A stretch of DNA of 64,000 bases, from assembly GCF_000024125.1 (NCBI RefSeq), contig NC_013222.1:1900501-1964500 (forward strand), read 5' to 3'. Source of the DNA: Robiginitalea biformata HTCC2501. Its GTDB lineage: Bacteria; Bacteroidota; Bacteroidia; Flavobacteriales; Flavobacteriaceae. Of the stretch, positions 8,499 to 18,070 are shown piece after piece; positions within the stretch are counted from its first letter, which is position 1; every line of letters starts with the position of its first letter. The position numbers and the translations under genes are program-made. A model generated the notes under the pieces. That model was not told where the DNA came from and did no database searches. It saw only the letters and a program-made list of their open reading frames with translations.

Positions 8499-9935
8499 CT
8501 ATTTAGGTTCTATTTGTAGGATGATCCTACGATATCTGGACAGGGACGGCGTTCCTTTATCTGTCACTCTCAGAATAATATGAATCGTTTCGGCCTTATT
8601 TACACTGGGAGCTACTCCGTGAATTCTATGGGCATTTTCCGGTTGACTGAGTTCAAACTCCCCTTTATAAGTGCCTGCTTCGGGGTAAGGAAACCATAAA
8701 AAACTCAAACTATCACCATCAGGGTCCGTTGAATTCGAAGCATCCAACATAAAAGATTCCCCGGATTTCACGCTCATTTTTTCAGGGTGTGATACTATGG
8801 GTATGGGCGGATGGTTGGCTTCTTCAAATGGCATTATGTTCCAATCCATTCGCGCTGCAAAATCATGTTGAAAATCGTCCCTCCACCGCCATAGGGTTTC
8901 TTTGTACCCGTTGAAAACAGTTGTGTCTTTTTTTACACTCCGTCCATATGCATCAGGGATATAGCGTATGTAGTGGTCTGTGGCATTTGTCCAAATGGGT
9001 CTTGTTTCAGGGCCAATTCTGACTATAGAACCCCCTTCCTTTGTTTTTGAAAAATCTGGCTGATACAATTCGTAGCGACCTCCCCAGCCTCCCCATTCGG
9101 GGTGTTCGGCGTTATTCAACCCATTTGGAATCAGTGATAAAAATGCGGGTGTATCCCCTTCCACGCCCCAGGAAACGTCAGGGTATGCCGCACCGAGCGG
9201 GCCGTGCCCTTGTTGGATATGCTCAGATAACCATGCATTGCTGATGGTGCTGTTGTCGATTCCATTAAAAACACCATTTATACCGGTCCAGGTGGCACTT
9301 CCATAGTCGTCGCCAGGTGACACGATATAGAATAAATCCGGAAAATTGTTCCGGATCCAGAGACCGCTATCATCCTGGTCTGAAATGGTATATACCCTGA
9401 GTTTGGAGATCAACTCTTTGGCCTTCTTCTTACTATTTGTTTTTTCGATTTTGAAAAGAGACTGCGCCAGAGTATTTACTCCGCCCCATACAGAAATCCA
9501 TAAAGGCCTGTCATCATCTTTTTCCAATTCCTGAATAATCCATTCTGAACCTTCCGAATCCAGGCCCTCGCCAACACCTGTCATCCCGTATTTTGGCAAC
9601 CCACTCTTTACGAGGCCCAGCAATTCGTTCTCGCCTGGAAAACCCTTTTCATGTTTAAGCAGATTAGGCTGGACCTTACCGTATGCCTCAATTACTTTGA
9701 CTATAGATTCCGGATTCACTTCATCGGTAAGCCAACAGGAAGTAGTAGCTACCAACCCTTTAATATCTATCTGATTGGAGTACAGAAAAAGTCTGACCAG
9801 GGATTGTGTGTCATCCGGGTCCGCTTCAATGTCGGTTAATATGATCACCCTGTTTTTTGGAGGACTCTGGGCAGGTACATCCGAACCCCAAAAAGCGATT
9901 AAAAAAATTGCAATCGATAATCTTATCCCTGTCAT
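8499..9935 (-). CDS. DUF1593 / nucleoside hydrolase-like secreted protein (Sde182-like)
   Basis: The 478-residue protein has a signal peptide ending near VPAQ, then VIILTDIEADPDDTQSLVRL, the Asp cluster that binds calcium in nucleoside hydrolases. The core continues through WISVWGGVNTLAQ and YTISDQDDSG to about residue 350. The last 100 residues hold an Ig-like segment with LDASNSTDPDGDSLSFLW. This domain order is typical of DUF1593 proteins seen with polysaccharide-degrading genes. The substrate is not known, and no other carbohydrate genes are adjacent. Confidence 0.82.
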   Translation of the reverse strand: MTGIRLSIAIFLIAFWGSDVPAQSPPKNRVIILTDIEADPDDTQSLVRLFLYSNQIDIKGLVATTSCWLTDEVNPESIVKVIEAYGKVQPNLLKHEKGFPGENELLGLVKSGLPKYGMTGVGEGLDSEGSEWIIQELEKDDDRPLWISVWGGVNTLAQSLFKIEKTNSKKKAKELISKLRVYTISDQDDSGLWIRNNFPDLFYIVSPGDDYGSATWTGINGVFNGIDNSTISNAWLSEHIQQGHGPLGAAYPDVSWGVEGDTPAFLSLIPNGLNNAEHPEWGGWGGRYELYQPDFSKTKEGGSIVRIGPETRPIWTNATDHYIRYIPDAYGRSVKKDTTVFNGYKETLWRWRDDFQHDFAARMDWNIMPFEEANHPPIPIVSHPEKMSVKSGESFMLDASNSTDPDGDSLSFLWFPYPEAGTYKGEFELSQPENAHRIHGVAPSVNKAETIHIILRVTDKGTPSLSRYRRIILQIEPK

Positions 9936-10054
9936 ATTCTTAATTTATATCGTTTGTTTCTCTATCTGACTAACGGCACTACCTGGCACGGCCAGCAGGT
10001 CATTGTCCGGGTCGAGAACTGAAAGTTCTCACCTCAAAATTGTAGGGTCAGGAG

Positions 10055-10678
10055 TTAAATGCGCCTTGTTCTAATGACAGTTTTACCAAGAAAGGATAAG
10101 GCCATAAATAGCACTAGCAGGAGGGCAAAAATAATGGCCGTATTCAATAATGCTTTTTCATATCCGATGTCACTGACATTTAAAAACGGATAGGGATAAT
10201 AACCGGAAAAACCACCTCGGATCGTAATAAACGCAATATACACCAGGGGATACCCTAACCACTTTAAAACGGCTTTTAGCTGCAAGTCCGCGTTATTCAC
10301 ATTAAAAAACCAATAGCCGAGCATATAAAAGGGCGTAATAGTATGTAAGAGTTCATCGACAATTAATTGCAGCCCGGTGGGTTCCCATATGCTTCTTAGG
10401 ACTAGCTGATAAACCGATCCCACGATGAGTATCAGTGCAGTGATTGCCGTTATGGAACCATCCATCAACAGCACCCGGGAAAGCCGGCTCTTTGATTTTA
10501 AGGCGGAAACCGTAAAGAACAAGGCGACCAGGATATTCGTCAGGATGGTAAAAAAGCTGAAGAAACGGATCACCGTTTCAGTGATATCGGCTTGTCGGTT
10601 CTGGATCATTAAAACAAACTGGGACAGCACCGCGAACCATCCGATACAGAGTCCGAATATTTCAGATTTTCTTTTCAT
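10055..10678 (-). CDS. Pr6Pr family membrane protein
   Basis: The 207-residue protein has six hydrophobic segments and little else. The start (FGLCIGWFAVLSQFVLMIQ), the RFFSFFTILTNILVALFF segment and YPYPFLNVSDIGY before the last helix agree with the Pr6Pr (FAR-17a/AIG1-like) family. The biochemical role in bacteria is unknown to me. A motif CCAACGG just upstream (about 10694) recalls the core of the short recombination sites, so this may be an old cassette. Confidence 0.75.
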   Translation of the reverse strand: MKRKSEIFGLCIGWFAVLSQFVLMIQNRQADITETVIRFFSFFTILTNILVALFFTVSALKSKSRLSRVLLMDGSITAITALILIVGSVYQLVLRSIWEPTGLQLIVDELLHTITPFYMLGYWFFNVNNADLQLKAVLKWLGYPLVYIAFITIRGGFSGYYPYPFLNVSDIGYEKALLNTAIIFALLLVLFMALSFLGKTVIRTRRI

Positions 10679-10740
10679 TTTTTGATCTGTGCCAACGGTT
10701 TTCTTATTGGCATGTGATAGATATATCGCAAAGAGCCGTC

Positions 10741-11655
10741 CTAAAATATGGATAATTCAGACCGGGTGGTAAATTCCTCCAAAAATTTCATCCCCCGGTA
10801 GGAATTCCCTTTTTTATTCAATCTCGGGCTCCAAACCGCAATCGCATACTGATCGGGATGTACGGCAATAATGCCCCCACCAACACCACTTTTCCCGGGC
10901 AGCCCCACCTTAAAGGCAAAATCCCCGGATTCGTCGTAAAATCCGCAGGTTTGCATCAGCGCATTGATTCTTTTGGACTGGCTTTCGCTCAACACAGGAT
11001 TCTTGCTTTTTACATCGCAACCATTATTGGCCAAAAACAGGAATAACCCGGAGAGTTCCTGACAGCTCATTTCCAGGGAGCAGAGGTCATAGTAGAAATC
11101 CAGGACATCCACGGGTTCATTGTTAATTTGGCCGAATGACTTTATGAAATTACACAGGGCTACATTCCTGTAGCCTACCTCTTTTTCGGATTGGGCGATT
11201 CGCCTGGAATAATCCAACGAAGTGTTGTTGGTAATGCTTCGAACAAAGGCGATAAAATCTTCCCGTGGATTCTTCAGTTTACTTAATAGTATGTCCGAGA
11301 CCACGATTGCCCCTGCGTTCAGGAACGGGTTCCTGGGAATGCCCCTGTCAGTTTCAAGTTGGACAAGCGAATTAAAAGCTGTGCCCGATGGCTCAACGCC
11401 CACCCGGTTCCATATTTCATCGCCCACAATGCGATAGGCCATCACCAGGGCAAGGACTTTCGCAATACTCTGAATGGAAAATTTATCATAACAGTTGCCT
11501 GAGCCGAAATGGCGATGATCAATTGTGGAAATGTGCACCCCGAAGTTGGCGGGATCCACCTTTGCCAATTCGGGGATGTAGGATGCCACCTCCCCCTGAT
11601 CTTCCATATTCGCTATCTGATGGTAGACATCCCGGATTAATTCTTCAAAATTCAT
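10741..11655 (-). CDS. glsA: Glutaminase
   Basis: The 304-residue protein is a full-length serine-dependent glutaminase that hydrolyses glutamine to glutamate and ammonia in the cytoplasm. The catalytic SxxK is in FSIQSIAKV near residue 63. Other family blocks are GIPRNPFLNAGAI near residue 108 and the Gly-rich KSGVGGGIIAV near residue 258. The length is normal. Neighbours are unrelated, and the gene stands alone on the minus strand. Confidence 0.93.
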   Translation of the reverse strand: MNFEELIRDVYHQIANMEDQGEVASYIPELAKVDPANFGVHISTIDHRHFGSGNCYDKFSIQSIAKVLALVMAYRIVGDEIWNRVGVEPSGTAFNSLVQLETDRGIPRNPFLNAGAIVVSDILLSKLKNPREDFIAFVRSITNNTSLDYSRRIAQSEKEVGYRNVALCNFIKSFGQINNEPVDVLDFYYDLCSLEMSCQELSGLFLFLANNGCDVKSKNPVLSESQSKRINALMQTCGFYDESGDFAFKVGLPGKSGVGGGIIAVHPDQYAIAVWSPRLNKKGNSYRGMKFLEEFTTRSELSIF

Positions 11656-11830
11656 CTGTCTGCTTAAGGTTTACATGACGCTTCCGGCCAGGGTCTGGAA
11701 CCCGGAGGCCCGGTTATTCATGGGTTTGGAGGGTTCATTAGTCAGAATCCCAATCTGCAATCCAATGTTGATGGTGCGGCGGCGTGCACAGGCACAAACC
11801 TTACTATTAGAATTGTATTGGCTACATGCG

Positions 11831-12463
11831 TTAATTGATTATTCCCGGTGTTTTTCTGATATAAGTCTCGTCATCGAGTTGATTCAACATAAAATGCGCG
11901 ACACTTGCCCGGGAGATCATTTTAGTCAGGATATAACTTCCAACCGACAGCCCGTGTCTGTAATTCGTCCTTTTTTTTCCGTTGGTCAATTGCCCGGGCC
12001 GGACAATGGTCCAGTCCAGGTCGCTATTCATGATCAATTTTTCCTGTCTGGATTTATCCAGGAAGTAAAAGTAAAGGATTACGGGAATTGTGAATAGCGT
12101 ATAATACAAACCGAGTTTAAACCGACTGTCATTCACGCCAAGCGAGGTGATGCAAATTAGCCGCCTGACCCTGTGGGTATTCATGGCCAGTAGTAGGTTA
12201 TGCGTCCCTTTCGATAAGATGTTTGTCGGAATGATGAACCTTTTATGCCCAAGTGCTGAAAGCACCGCGTCCTGTCCTTTAAGGGATGATTCGAAACTCT
12301 CCCGGGCCAGCACATTTCCTTGGATTATTTTCAGATTCGGATTGCTTATTTTGACTTTCCCGGGATTTCGAACCAGCGCGGTTATAACATGCCCCCGCTC
12401 AAGTCCCTGCTCAATCAATTTCCTGCCTGTTTTACCCGTTCCCCCAACTATAAAGAGCTTCAT
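11831..12463 (-). CDS. NAD(P)-binding atypical short-chain reductase
   Basis: From MKLFIVGGTGKTG the protein has 210 residues; an upstream ATG at 12538 would add an unsupported 25-residue extension. The N-terminal GGTGKTGRKL is the glycine-rich dinucleotide-binding loop of the atypical SDR-a5 group. DAVLSALGHK and CITSLGVNDSR follow at the usual spacing, and VRPGQLTNG near residue 165. Relatives are flavin or biliverdin reductase-like enzymes. The substrate is unknown. Confidence 0.82.
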   Translation of the reverse strand: MKLFIVGGTGKTGRKLIEQGLERGHVITALVRNPGKVKISNPNLKIIQGNVLARESFESSLKGQDAVLSALGHKRFIIPTNILSKGTHNLLLAMNTHRVRRLICITSLGVNDSRFKLGLYYTLFTIPVILYFYFLDKSRQEKLIMNSDLDWTIVRPGQLTNGKKRTNYRHGLSVGSYILTKMISRASVAHFMLNQLDDETYIRKTPGIIN

Positions 12464-12653
12464 GATACGATGCTTGAATAAGGGCTGGCTTCGCATCGGC
12501 AATTCCTTCCCTCCAGGGGGAGAATACAGCAACGCCAAAAAAGACTCCCCAGTTTGTGTGAATTTAAGCCAGTTCCCTGTTTATTTAAAAGTAGGGAATT
12601 TCAAAGAAGTTAAACGAAGCGATAGATTATTGTTGTTGCGGGGGCACAATTTA

Positions 12654-13289
12654 TTAAAAGTAGCTGTACAGTATAGAAATCAAAGCAATATATACAACCA
12701 GGTATACTAAAATGGGAAGGACTAAAAACCAAATGATTGCTCTGCCTTTTTTTACATCTGTTATCGTAGTAACGCCTGCATAGCTGATATATATGCTATG
12801 AAAAATGAAGAAAAAGAGTAATGGGATTGCAATTATTTCAAAGGATTGCAGATAGGAGTAGGGATCATAGGGAATGGGGTAAATAATTGTTTCAATCAAA
12901 GAGTCTAAAATGATAAACAGACTTATGAAGAAGTTTGAATAGAGGTAAAGTGCTCTGGATTTTTCTAAGTTTCCTTCACCTGCAGACCATTTAACCCGCA
13001 CATTATAAAACCAACCGCCTATGAGGTATAGGATATAACCGCCAATGGCTCCTATTGCCAGGGATACCAGCCAAAACCCAGTCCATGTATTTATAAATTC
13101 TAACTTATCGAGGATTCCTCTAATTTCAAATTTAACCAGTTGCTTTTCTAACCGGTCTATTCCATACCCAAGACAGAAGACAACAATTGCAAAATTGAAG
13201 TATTTAAGTTTATTTTCTAGAACATGAGATTTGAAGAATTCCTTAGGATATACCAATAATTGGATCCAGAATTTGGAAGCGTTTTCCAT
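12654..13289 (-). CDS. Yip1-like multi-pass membrane protein
   Basis: The 211-residue protein has about five hydrophobic segments and the opening FWIQLLVYPKEFFKSHV, as in Yip1/YIF1-domain proteins of Bacteroidota. A family-level call is tentative, as the fold is defined mainly by membrane topology. It sits in AT-rich DNA with no partner gene. Function is unknown. Confidence 0.55.
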   Translation of the reverse strand: MENASKFWIQLLVYPKEFFKSHVLENKLKYFNFAIVVFCLGYGIDRLEKQLVKFEIRGILDKLEFINTWTGFWLVSLAIGAIGGYILYLIGGWFYNVRVKWSAGEGNLEKSRALYLYSNFFISLFIILDSLIETIIYPIPYDPYSYLQSFEIIAIPLLFFFIFHSIYISYAGVTTITDVKKGRAIIWFLVLPILVYLVVYIALISILYSYF

Positions 13290-13356
13290 AAGTTTAAATA
13301 TTCCGGCTACCGGTCCCGGACCGACATTGATAAAGCGTTAAGTTGCAAATAAGAAC

Positions 13357-13692
13357 CTACTGGATAGTTGAAAGAATAGATACGGCGGCAAACAATAAAC
13401 CCAGGATAATTAGGCCCGCCCAGTGCCACAAGGGTCTTTTTATCTGAGATTTGGAACCTTCATAGGTATTTTTCAATTCCGGGGAAAATTCTTTTTTTCG
13501 GATAGTTCTTTTGCAATGCACACATTCACTAAAAGTACTTTTTCCAACAGGGAATACAGGTATCCAGAAAATGTGGAAGTATTTACCAAATTGGGTGATG
13601 TTTTGTGTTGCTGTATTTTGACAATAAGAACATGAAGACTGTTCTACCGAAACAGAGCCGATATTACTGGCGCGCAATCCAAAGATGATCAT
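13357..13692 (-). CDS. Zinc-ribbon membrane protein
   Basis: The 111-residue protein carries CSYC near residue 21 and CVHC near residue 57, two CxxC knuckles about 35 residues apart, consistent with one zinc ribbon split by the segment HIFWIPVFPVGK. A single transmembrane helix lies near residues 88-107 (WAGLIILGLLFAAVSIL). It is probably a tail-anchored protein with a cytoplasmic ribbon. Function is unknown. The FWIPVFPVGK stretch is common to small zinc-ribbon proteins in this phylum. Confidence 0.65.
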   Translation of the reverse strand: MIIFGLRASNIGSVSVEQSSCSYCQNTATQNITQFGKYFHIFWIPVFPVGKSTFSECVHCKRTIRKKEFSPELKNTYEGSKSQIKRPLWHWAGLIILGLLFAAVSILSTIQ

Positions 13693-14130
13693 AAGCTTAT
13701 AAGATTTAGAATCAAATAATTAACGCCTTCGGAACCCAATAATTGTAATTGAGGTATTTATTTTTAGCACGCTGCTTATCATCCGAGCAGTGCTATTGAT
13801 GGTAGCTTACTCTAAAGATGGTGAAACCATTGATACTTCTGATACCTCATAAGCATTACCGCAATGATATGTCAGGGGTGAAGGGTTTTTGCGAATCATA
13901 ATAATAGTGTTGCTTGTGAATATTGGATTTAGCAACAAATGCAGGGTGCCTGGAGGCGAAGAACAACTTTTGGTTTCCTGCCTTGCAGGAAAAATTAACA
14001 TCGGCAAAAGCGAGCCTCAGCCGGAGCCCACTTAAGCCGGTTAATTCTTTGATCACCGGGTTTGATTTGAAAGTGAAATTCGCGAAAAATATGGAAGGTG
14101 GGGGAGCGGGGGAATGGGGTTGGTCTCTAG
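13693..14130. other. Gene-free 438-bp stretch ending in a site relic
   Basis: No convincing reading frame is present on either strand. The last 75 bases are a diverged right half of a family A site (listed separately). The middle contains GAGCCT and AGCCGG words that could be worn parts of the same site's central stems. The rest shows nothing that I can assign. Confidence 0.5.
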
Positions 14131-14132
14131 TT
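14057..14132. repeat. att26: diverged right half of a family A site
   Basis: The stretch keeps the order ACCGGGTTTGATTTG, AGTGAAATT, a GAAAAA run, GGTGGGGGAG, GGAATGGGGT and a closing GTT core at 14130-14132. All are also found in intact copies, for example at 30070-30158. The left half is not recognisable. It is the most distal clear member of the family before the 5.4-kb relic. Confidence 0.6.
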
Positions 14133-14568
14133 AGCCACAGTTGTTTTTCACCTTCTCCAATGCTTTGGAAAATGCATTTGTCATGGATTCTAGATGTTCA
14201 TCCATAATATCTATTTCAACGACAAGCGTATTCACTTTTTTTCCTTCAACTATCCTGTAGATTTCGGTTGCTCCCGACCATTTTTTTACCTCATCATTTA
14301 AGGGGAGTTCCTTTCCGTTTTCCACCAATCCGATGTGCTTGAATCGAATTATTTGATTCGGAATATGCTTGTCTATCCGGCTATAGATTCCACTGCCGTC
14401 AGGCCCCAGGAAATGTACATGGTTTCCTTCTTCCCAACTATCTGCTACCAGATGAGACCCTTCAAAGAAAACACTGGTCCAATCCCGATAGGAATTTTCT
14501 TCCCAAAGGGCTTTCCAAATAGTGGCTTTATCGGCCTCAATATCAACTGAAAATTCTCTTCTGTTCAC
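14131..14568 (-). CDS. SRPBCC/AHSA1-like protein
   Basis: The 145-residue protein starts REFSVDIEADKATIWKALW, continues with SYRDWTSVF and GNHVHFLG, and ends in a long helix (SMTNAFSKALEKVKNN). This is the order of the START-like helix-grip fold of the AHSA1/SRPBCC group, which binds hydrophobic ligands. No signal peptide is seen. The stop codon overlaps the GTT core of att26, so the gene fills its unit. The ligand is unknown. Confidence 0.75.
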   Translation of the reverse strand: MNRREFSVDIEADKATIWKALWEENSYRDWTSVFFEGSHLVADSWEEGNHVHFLGPDGSGIYSRIDKHIPNQIIRFKHIGLVENGKELPLNDEVKKWSGATEIYRIVEGKKVNTLVVEIDIMDEHLESMTNAFSKALEKVKNNCG

Positions 14569-14622
14569 GATGTATCCGGCTATTTCATCTTAAGCCCCGG
14601 GTTATGAATCCGTCCTGCCTAC

Positions 14623-14656
14623 AACGAACCCGACAAATTCAGCGAGAGGCAGCGTT
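14623..14656. repeat. att25: minimal or worn recombination site
   Basis: A 34-bp interval lies between an AAC core (14623-14625, in CTACAACG) and a GTT core (14654-14656). It separates two unrelated genes. Little internal pairing remains, so it is a degraded site at best. Confidence 0.3.
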
Positions 14657-15504
14657 TAGTTTTCTTTAAATGCTTGAATCATTTCCAGAGTAGATTTATG
14701 CGGTCTGCCTGAAGCTTTTTCAAAATCAGATGGCACATTGTTGGCGCCGCTGCGGATCCCTTCATAGATCCCTGCGATAATAGTTCCCAGAAAATCGCCC
14801 AAAGCTGCCCGGCGCTCTTTTTTGTAGGCTTCTACAGAAATCGATTTGAAAGATAGCGAAGTTCCATACACCTGATTGATATATTCCGCCAATTCATTTT
14901 GCGTGATCGGCTCACCCACCAGGTTGAGCGTCTCCCCATTTAAGTGGTCGTTCAGCAGCATTTGCGCGTAGGCAACACCCAATTCTTCGCGGCTCGTATA
15001 GCCGCATTTTCCCTGGGCTGCACAATTTATGATGCCGCCTTCTTTCACGTAAGTGTCAATGTACTCTAAATCGGGTTCAATGTAAATACCGTTGCGGCCA
15101 ATCACATACTCCAAACCAGAGTTGCGTACATCTTCTTCGGTTTGGCGGTTGCTTTGCACCACGGGGCTGAATGCGGTGTTTTCATCATCGCCAACAATGC
15201 TGGTGTACACAATTTTACGCACGCCATTCTGCTTTGCGGCTTCTATTACATTGCGGTGTTGCCGTATGCGTTTTCGTGGTTCGTCCATACCCGATACCAG
15301 CAACACCTTGTCGATGCCTTTCAGCGCTTCGTTAAAATCTTCGCGGCTGTTGTAATCGCCCTGGCGCACTTCCACCCCTAAATGCCCGGCTTTGGACGGG
15401 GTACGCGCAATGGCCACCACATTTTCTTTGCCAATTTCCCTGATAACGGCTCGGGTAATGGCAGCTCCTAACTGGCCGCTGGCGGATGTTACAGCTATTT
15501 TCAT
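14656..15504 (-). CDS. NmrA/QorB-type NAD(P)-binding oxidoreductase
   Basis: The 282-residue protein begins MKIAVTSASGQLGAAITRAV, the dinucleotide-binding loop of the NmrA group. KVLLVSGMDEPRKRIRQHRN and KIVYTSIVGDDE follow, as in quinone oxidoreductase 2 relatives. The middle NGIYIEPDLEYI fits the substrate domain. It is a soluble enzyme or a redox sensor. GC content is nearer the chromosome than in the neighbouring cassettes. Confidence 0.82.
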   Translation of the reverse strand: MKIAVTSASGQLGAAITRAVIREIGKENVVAIARTPSKAGHLGVEVRQGDYNSREDFNEALKGIDKVLLVSGMDEPRKRIRQHRNVIEAAKQNGVRKIVYTSIVGDDENTAFSPVVQSNRQTEEDVRNSGLEYVIGRNGIYIEPDLEYIDTYVKEGGIINCAAQGKCGYTSREELGVAYAQMLLNDHLNGETLNLVGEPITQNELAEYINQVYGTSLSFKSISVEAYKKERRAALGDFLGTIIAGIYEGIRSGANNVPSDFEKASGRPHKSTLEMIQAFKEN

Positions 15505-15589
15505 TGTTTAGCTTTTTTATGCCTCCAATTCTTTTTTCAAAGATTTAGAACTTTATTTAAACACTCCCGGAGAAATAGAGATATGCTTC

Positions 15590-15614
15590 AAGTGCCTGGG
15601 TGAAATTTGAGGTT
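15590..15614. repeat. att24: short remnant of a family A site
   Basis: The 25 bp keep AAGTGCCTGGGTG, equal to the left end of family A sites apart from one core base, and a closing GTT at 15612-15614. All central stems are lost. The next bases, GTTGTGC, pair with GCACAAT at 16418-16424 at the far end of the same unit. Confidence 0.45.
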
Positions 15615-15631
15615 GTGCGGCTATAGTTATT

Positions 15632-16393
15632 TTATTTCTTATTGAGGACGTCAATTAATTCTTGGGTTGAAGTCATTAATTCATCAAGATTTCCGGACCG
15701 TGTTGTTAGCATTAGCTGGCGGAAATATAAATTATTTTCAACTGCTTTAAATTCCAATGATGACTTCTCAAGTTCAAAGATTGGGAAGTGTTTCCGTTTT
15801 TTAATTATTGTGGAATCCACAGATATTTTAGGGTTATTTCTCCACTCAAAGTATCCATTCTCATTAAAGAATGGATGGAGGTGGTTCCAATTGTAATCAA
15901 TTTCTCTATTAACATGTAATGTCATCTGATCTACAAGATTATAATGAGAGATTATTCGTTGCCTTATCGTTTCCGGTTGAATCAATCCCATATTGCCACT
16001 TGTAACCAAATCGGTATACGTTGCGGTTTTCGGAGAAAATGGAAATGGTTCCATCACATCCATTAATTTTAAAATAAAATCTTCTTTTGAATTATTGACT
16101 CCTATAGAATTTAACGCATTTTGTATATCATTTATTTGTGTTATCTGGCTCATATTGCGCAACTTATGAGACTTGTAATAATTCAAATCTGAGTTAAGTT
16201 CGATTATTAAACTCTCGATATAATTTTCTGCAATCTTCTTTTCAGAATTGGTTTGATTCCAATTGTTAATGGATAATGCGATTAATATTCCTATCACCAC
16301 AAGTACAATTTCTCCAACTGCGTAGAGGAGGTACTTGCTGAGCTTGTTTTCGGCCAGCAGTTTTTGACGAATTTTTCTAAAGAATTTTATCAT
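15632..16393 (-). CDS. DUF6090 family membrane protein
   Basis: The 253-residue protein has the family N-terminus MIKFFRKIRQKLLAENKLS and one transmembrane helix (GEIVLVVIGILIALSINNW, residues 28-46). The C-terminal domain is helical and rich in Asn and charged residues. It is one of three DUF6090 genes that follow one another here. The N-terminal 45 residues are far more conserved than the rest among the seven copies in the window. Function is unknown. Confidence 0.85.
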   Translation of the reverse strand: MIKFFRKIRQKLLAENKLSKYLLYAVGEIVLVVIGILIALSINNWNQTNSEKKIAENYIESLIIELNSDLNYYKSHKLRNMSQITQINDIQNALNSIGVNNSKEDFILKLMDVMEPFPFSPKTATYTDLVTSGNMGLIQPETIRQRIISHYNLVDQMTLHVNREIDYNWNHLHPFFNENGYFEWRNNPKISVDSTIIKKRKHFPIFELEKSSLEFKAVENNLYFRQLMLTTRSGNLDELMTSTQELIDVLNKK

Positions 16394-16421
16394 TGGTTAG
16401 CGGTTGGTCATTATGATGCAC

Positions 16422-16465
16422 AATGTGTCCGGGAATATTGTGCACCAGCAAACAGTATACGCGTT
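16422..16465. repeat. att23: reduced recombination site between two DUF6090 units
   Basis: The site keeps GTGTCCGGG of the family A left end after a worn core (AAT in place of AAC) and closes with GTT at 16463-16465. GCACAAT and ATTGTGC around the GTGTCCGGG form a small hairpin. The central stems are missing. Confidence 0.4.
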
Positions 16466-16486
16466 GTCAGCTTTTCGTTTTTTTTC

Positions 16487-17227
16487 TCATTCCAAATATT
16501 CCCTTATTTGATTTTTAAGTTGAACGGTTTTTTCAAGTGCATCTTCTTTCAAAGCTGCTGCCTGGTACCTAAACCCGCCTCTGTGTTTAATCATATTGTG
16601 ATACTGCTGATCGTTTAAAAGCGCTTCATAATCCACAGGTGTAGAATCCAGGCCGTCATTAAACGGACTGCCTTCCATGGATTTTAACCGAAAGTACTTG
16701 TGATATAAAGGTAAAAGGGAACTGGGCCAAAACTGGTTTTCCAGGCGAACCGTTTTCGCTACCAGGGACTTATAATCATTGTCAAAAAGCGTGATAATTG
16801 CATTTCGCAGGCCATCCGAGCTGACGATATCAAAACCGCGGCTTTCTATAGAGCTAAATGCCGTTGTGGACAGCACGATATCTGGCGAATATTGAGCTCT
16901 GCCAAAGTGATAATCCATGCTGTCGTGGTAGGGCAATCGATTTTCCAGGATAATTAGTACCTGATTTACCGATCGTGCGGCTTTGTACTCTTCTGCTATG
17001 TCCGATTTTAAGGATTGTTCGTTGTATTCAAGATTTACAAAAAGTTCCTGCAGTAAGCGTTTTTCTACCTTTTTTTCAATTCTGTTTTGATTCCAATTAT
17101 TTATTTGGAGGGCAATTAAGATGCCGACGACCACCAGGAATATTTCCCCAATTGCGTACCTTAAATACTTTGCGGGTTTGTTTTCCTCAGCGAGTTTTTT
17201 GCGGATATTTCGGAAAAAATTGATCAT
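16487..17227 (-). CDS. DUF6090 family membrane protein
   Basis: The 246-residue protein has the signature MINFFRNIRKKLAEENKPA and the helix GEIFLVVVGILIALQINNW. It starts 22 bp downstream of the next DUF6090 gene (17250-18041), with no site between them. The two therefore form a two-gene unit and are probably co-transcribed. Their C-terminal domains differ, so they are not a recent duplication. Confidence 0.85.
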   Translation of the reverse strand: MINFFRNIRKKLAEENKPAKYLRYAIGEIFLVVVGILIALQINNWNQNRIEKKVEKRLLQELFVNLEYNEQSLKSDIAEEYKAARSVNQVLIILENRLPYHDSMDYHFGRAQYSPDIVLSTTAFSSIESRGFDIVSSDGLRNAIITLFDNDYKSLVAKTVRLENQFWPSSLLPLYHKYFRLKSMEGSPFNDGLDSTPVDYEALLNDQQYHNMIKHRGGFRYQAAALKEDALEKTVQLKNQIREYLE

Positions 17228-17249
17228 CAGCCATTTGTTTCAGTAGCGT

Positions 17250-18041
17250 TTAATAGGGGATATAGGAATCCGGATTTAAATTCGGGTATTTGGCCTGTAT
17301 AAGCGAATCTATATGGGAAATGTCGTCCTCAATCCGGTTGTAGTTTCCTTCAATCCTCGTGGTGAAAAAAATGACGTCGGTTAGTAAATTGGCAAACTCC
17401 CTATTGTGTGCCAGGCCCGGATTATTTGGCTCAAAGACCGAGGAATGTTTGGTGGTAATCAATTTGGCCTCCACGAGAATAGTCCTAATAGTGGTCCTGT
17501 CTACATGCCGGTTTAAAAATGGCCTAAGTTGGAAATCGACATAATCACTTTGGATCTTTTCAAACTTTATCAGGGATTCCTGATTGCGCTTCAGGTCGGC
17601 CAGTTTTTTGCGAAGTTCAGGGGAAGAGATTAACTTAAAATCGCCGGAGGAGCTAAGCACGTCGTATAGGGTGGTTGGCCTTCCGGATACCCAAACCCAG
17701 GTAATTTTATCAAGATCCTGGTTGAGGGATTCCTCGTTATAGGTAGAATCCTCATTGTTTATCCCGGCCAGTAATCGTTTTGCGGCATAGACTACTTCCA
17801 TCATTTTACTTCTCCCATTTTCTACCAGAAATTTATTGTATTCCAATTCCTCCGCCAGATCCCGGAAAATGCGTTGCTCTTCCCTGGAATTGATACGCTC
17901 TTGATTCCAGGTATTAATTTGCAGTGCTATCAGGATACCGATCACTACCAACACAACTTCCCCTATGGCATAAAGCAGGTACTTGGAGAATTTATTCTCA
18001 GCAAGTAATTGTCGCCTAACTCGTCTGAAGAATTTTATCAT
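17250..18041 (-). CDS. DUF6090 family membrane protein
   Basis: The 263-residue protein has the signature MIKFFRRVRRQLLAENKFS and the helix GEVVLVVIGILIALQINTW. It is the first gene of a two-gene unit with 16487-17227. The C-terminal 200 residues are predicted helical (LAEELEYNKFLVENGRSKMM, LADLKRNQESLIKFEKIQ). Function is unknown. The family may be an anchored scaffold or stress protein, but this is only a guess. Confidence 0.85.
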   Translation of the reverse strand: MIKFFRRVRRQLLAENKFSKYLLYAIGEVVLVVIGILIALQINTWNQERINSREEQRIFRDLAEELEYNKFLVENGRSKMMEVVYAAKRLLAGINNEDSTYNEESLNQDLDKITWVWVSGRPTTLYDVLSSSGDFKLISSPELRKKLADLKRNQESLIKFEKIQSDYVDFQLRPFLNRHVDRTTIRTILVEAKLITTKHSSVFEPNNPGLAHNREFANLLTDVIFFTTRIEGNYNRIEDDISHIDSLIQAKYPNLNPDSYIPY

Positions 18042-18070
18042 TTGGTTATTGGTTGGTCATAATGGAGGCC

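Noticed and set aside
11680..11770. Possible further family A relic (CTGGAACCCGG and GGGTTTGGAGGG words)
   Set aside because: The match is short and out of register with the intact copies, so it is not reported as a site.
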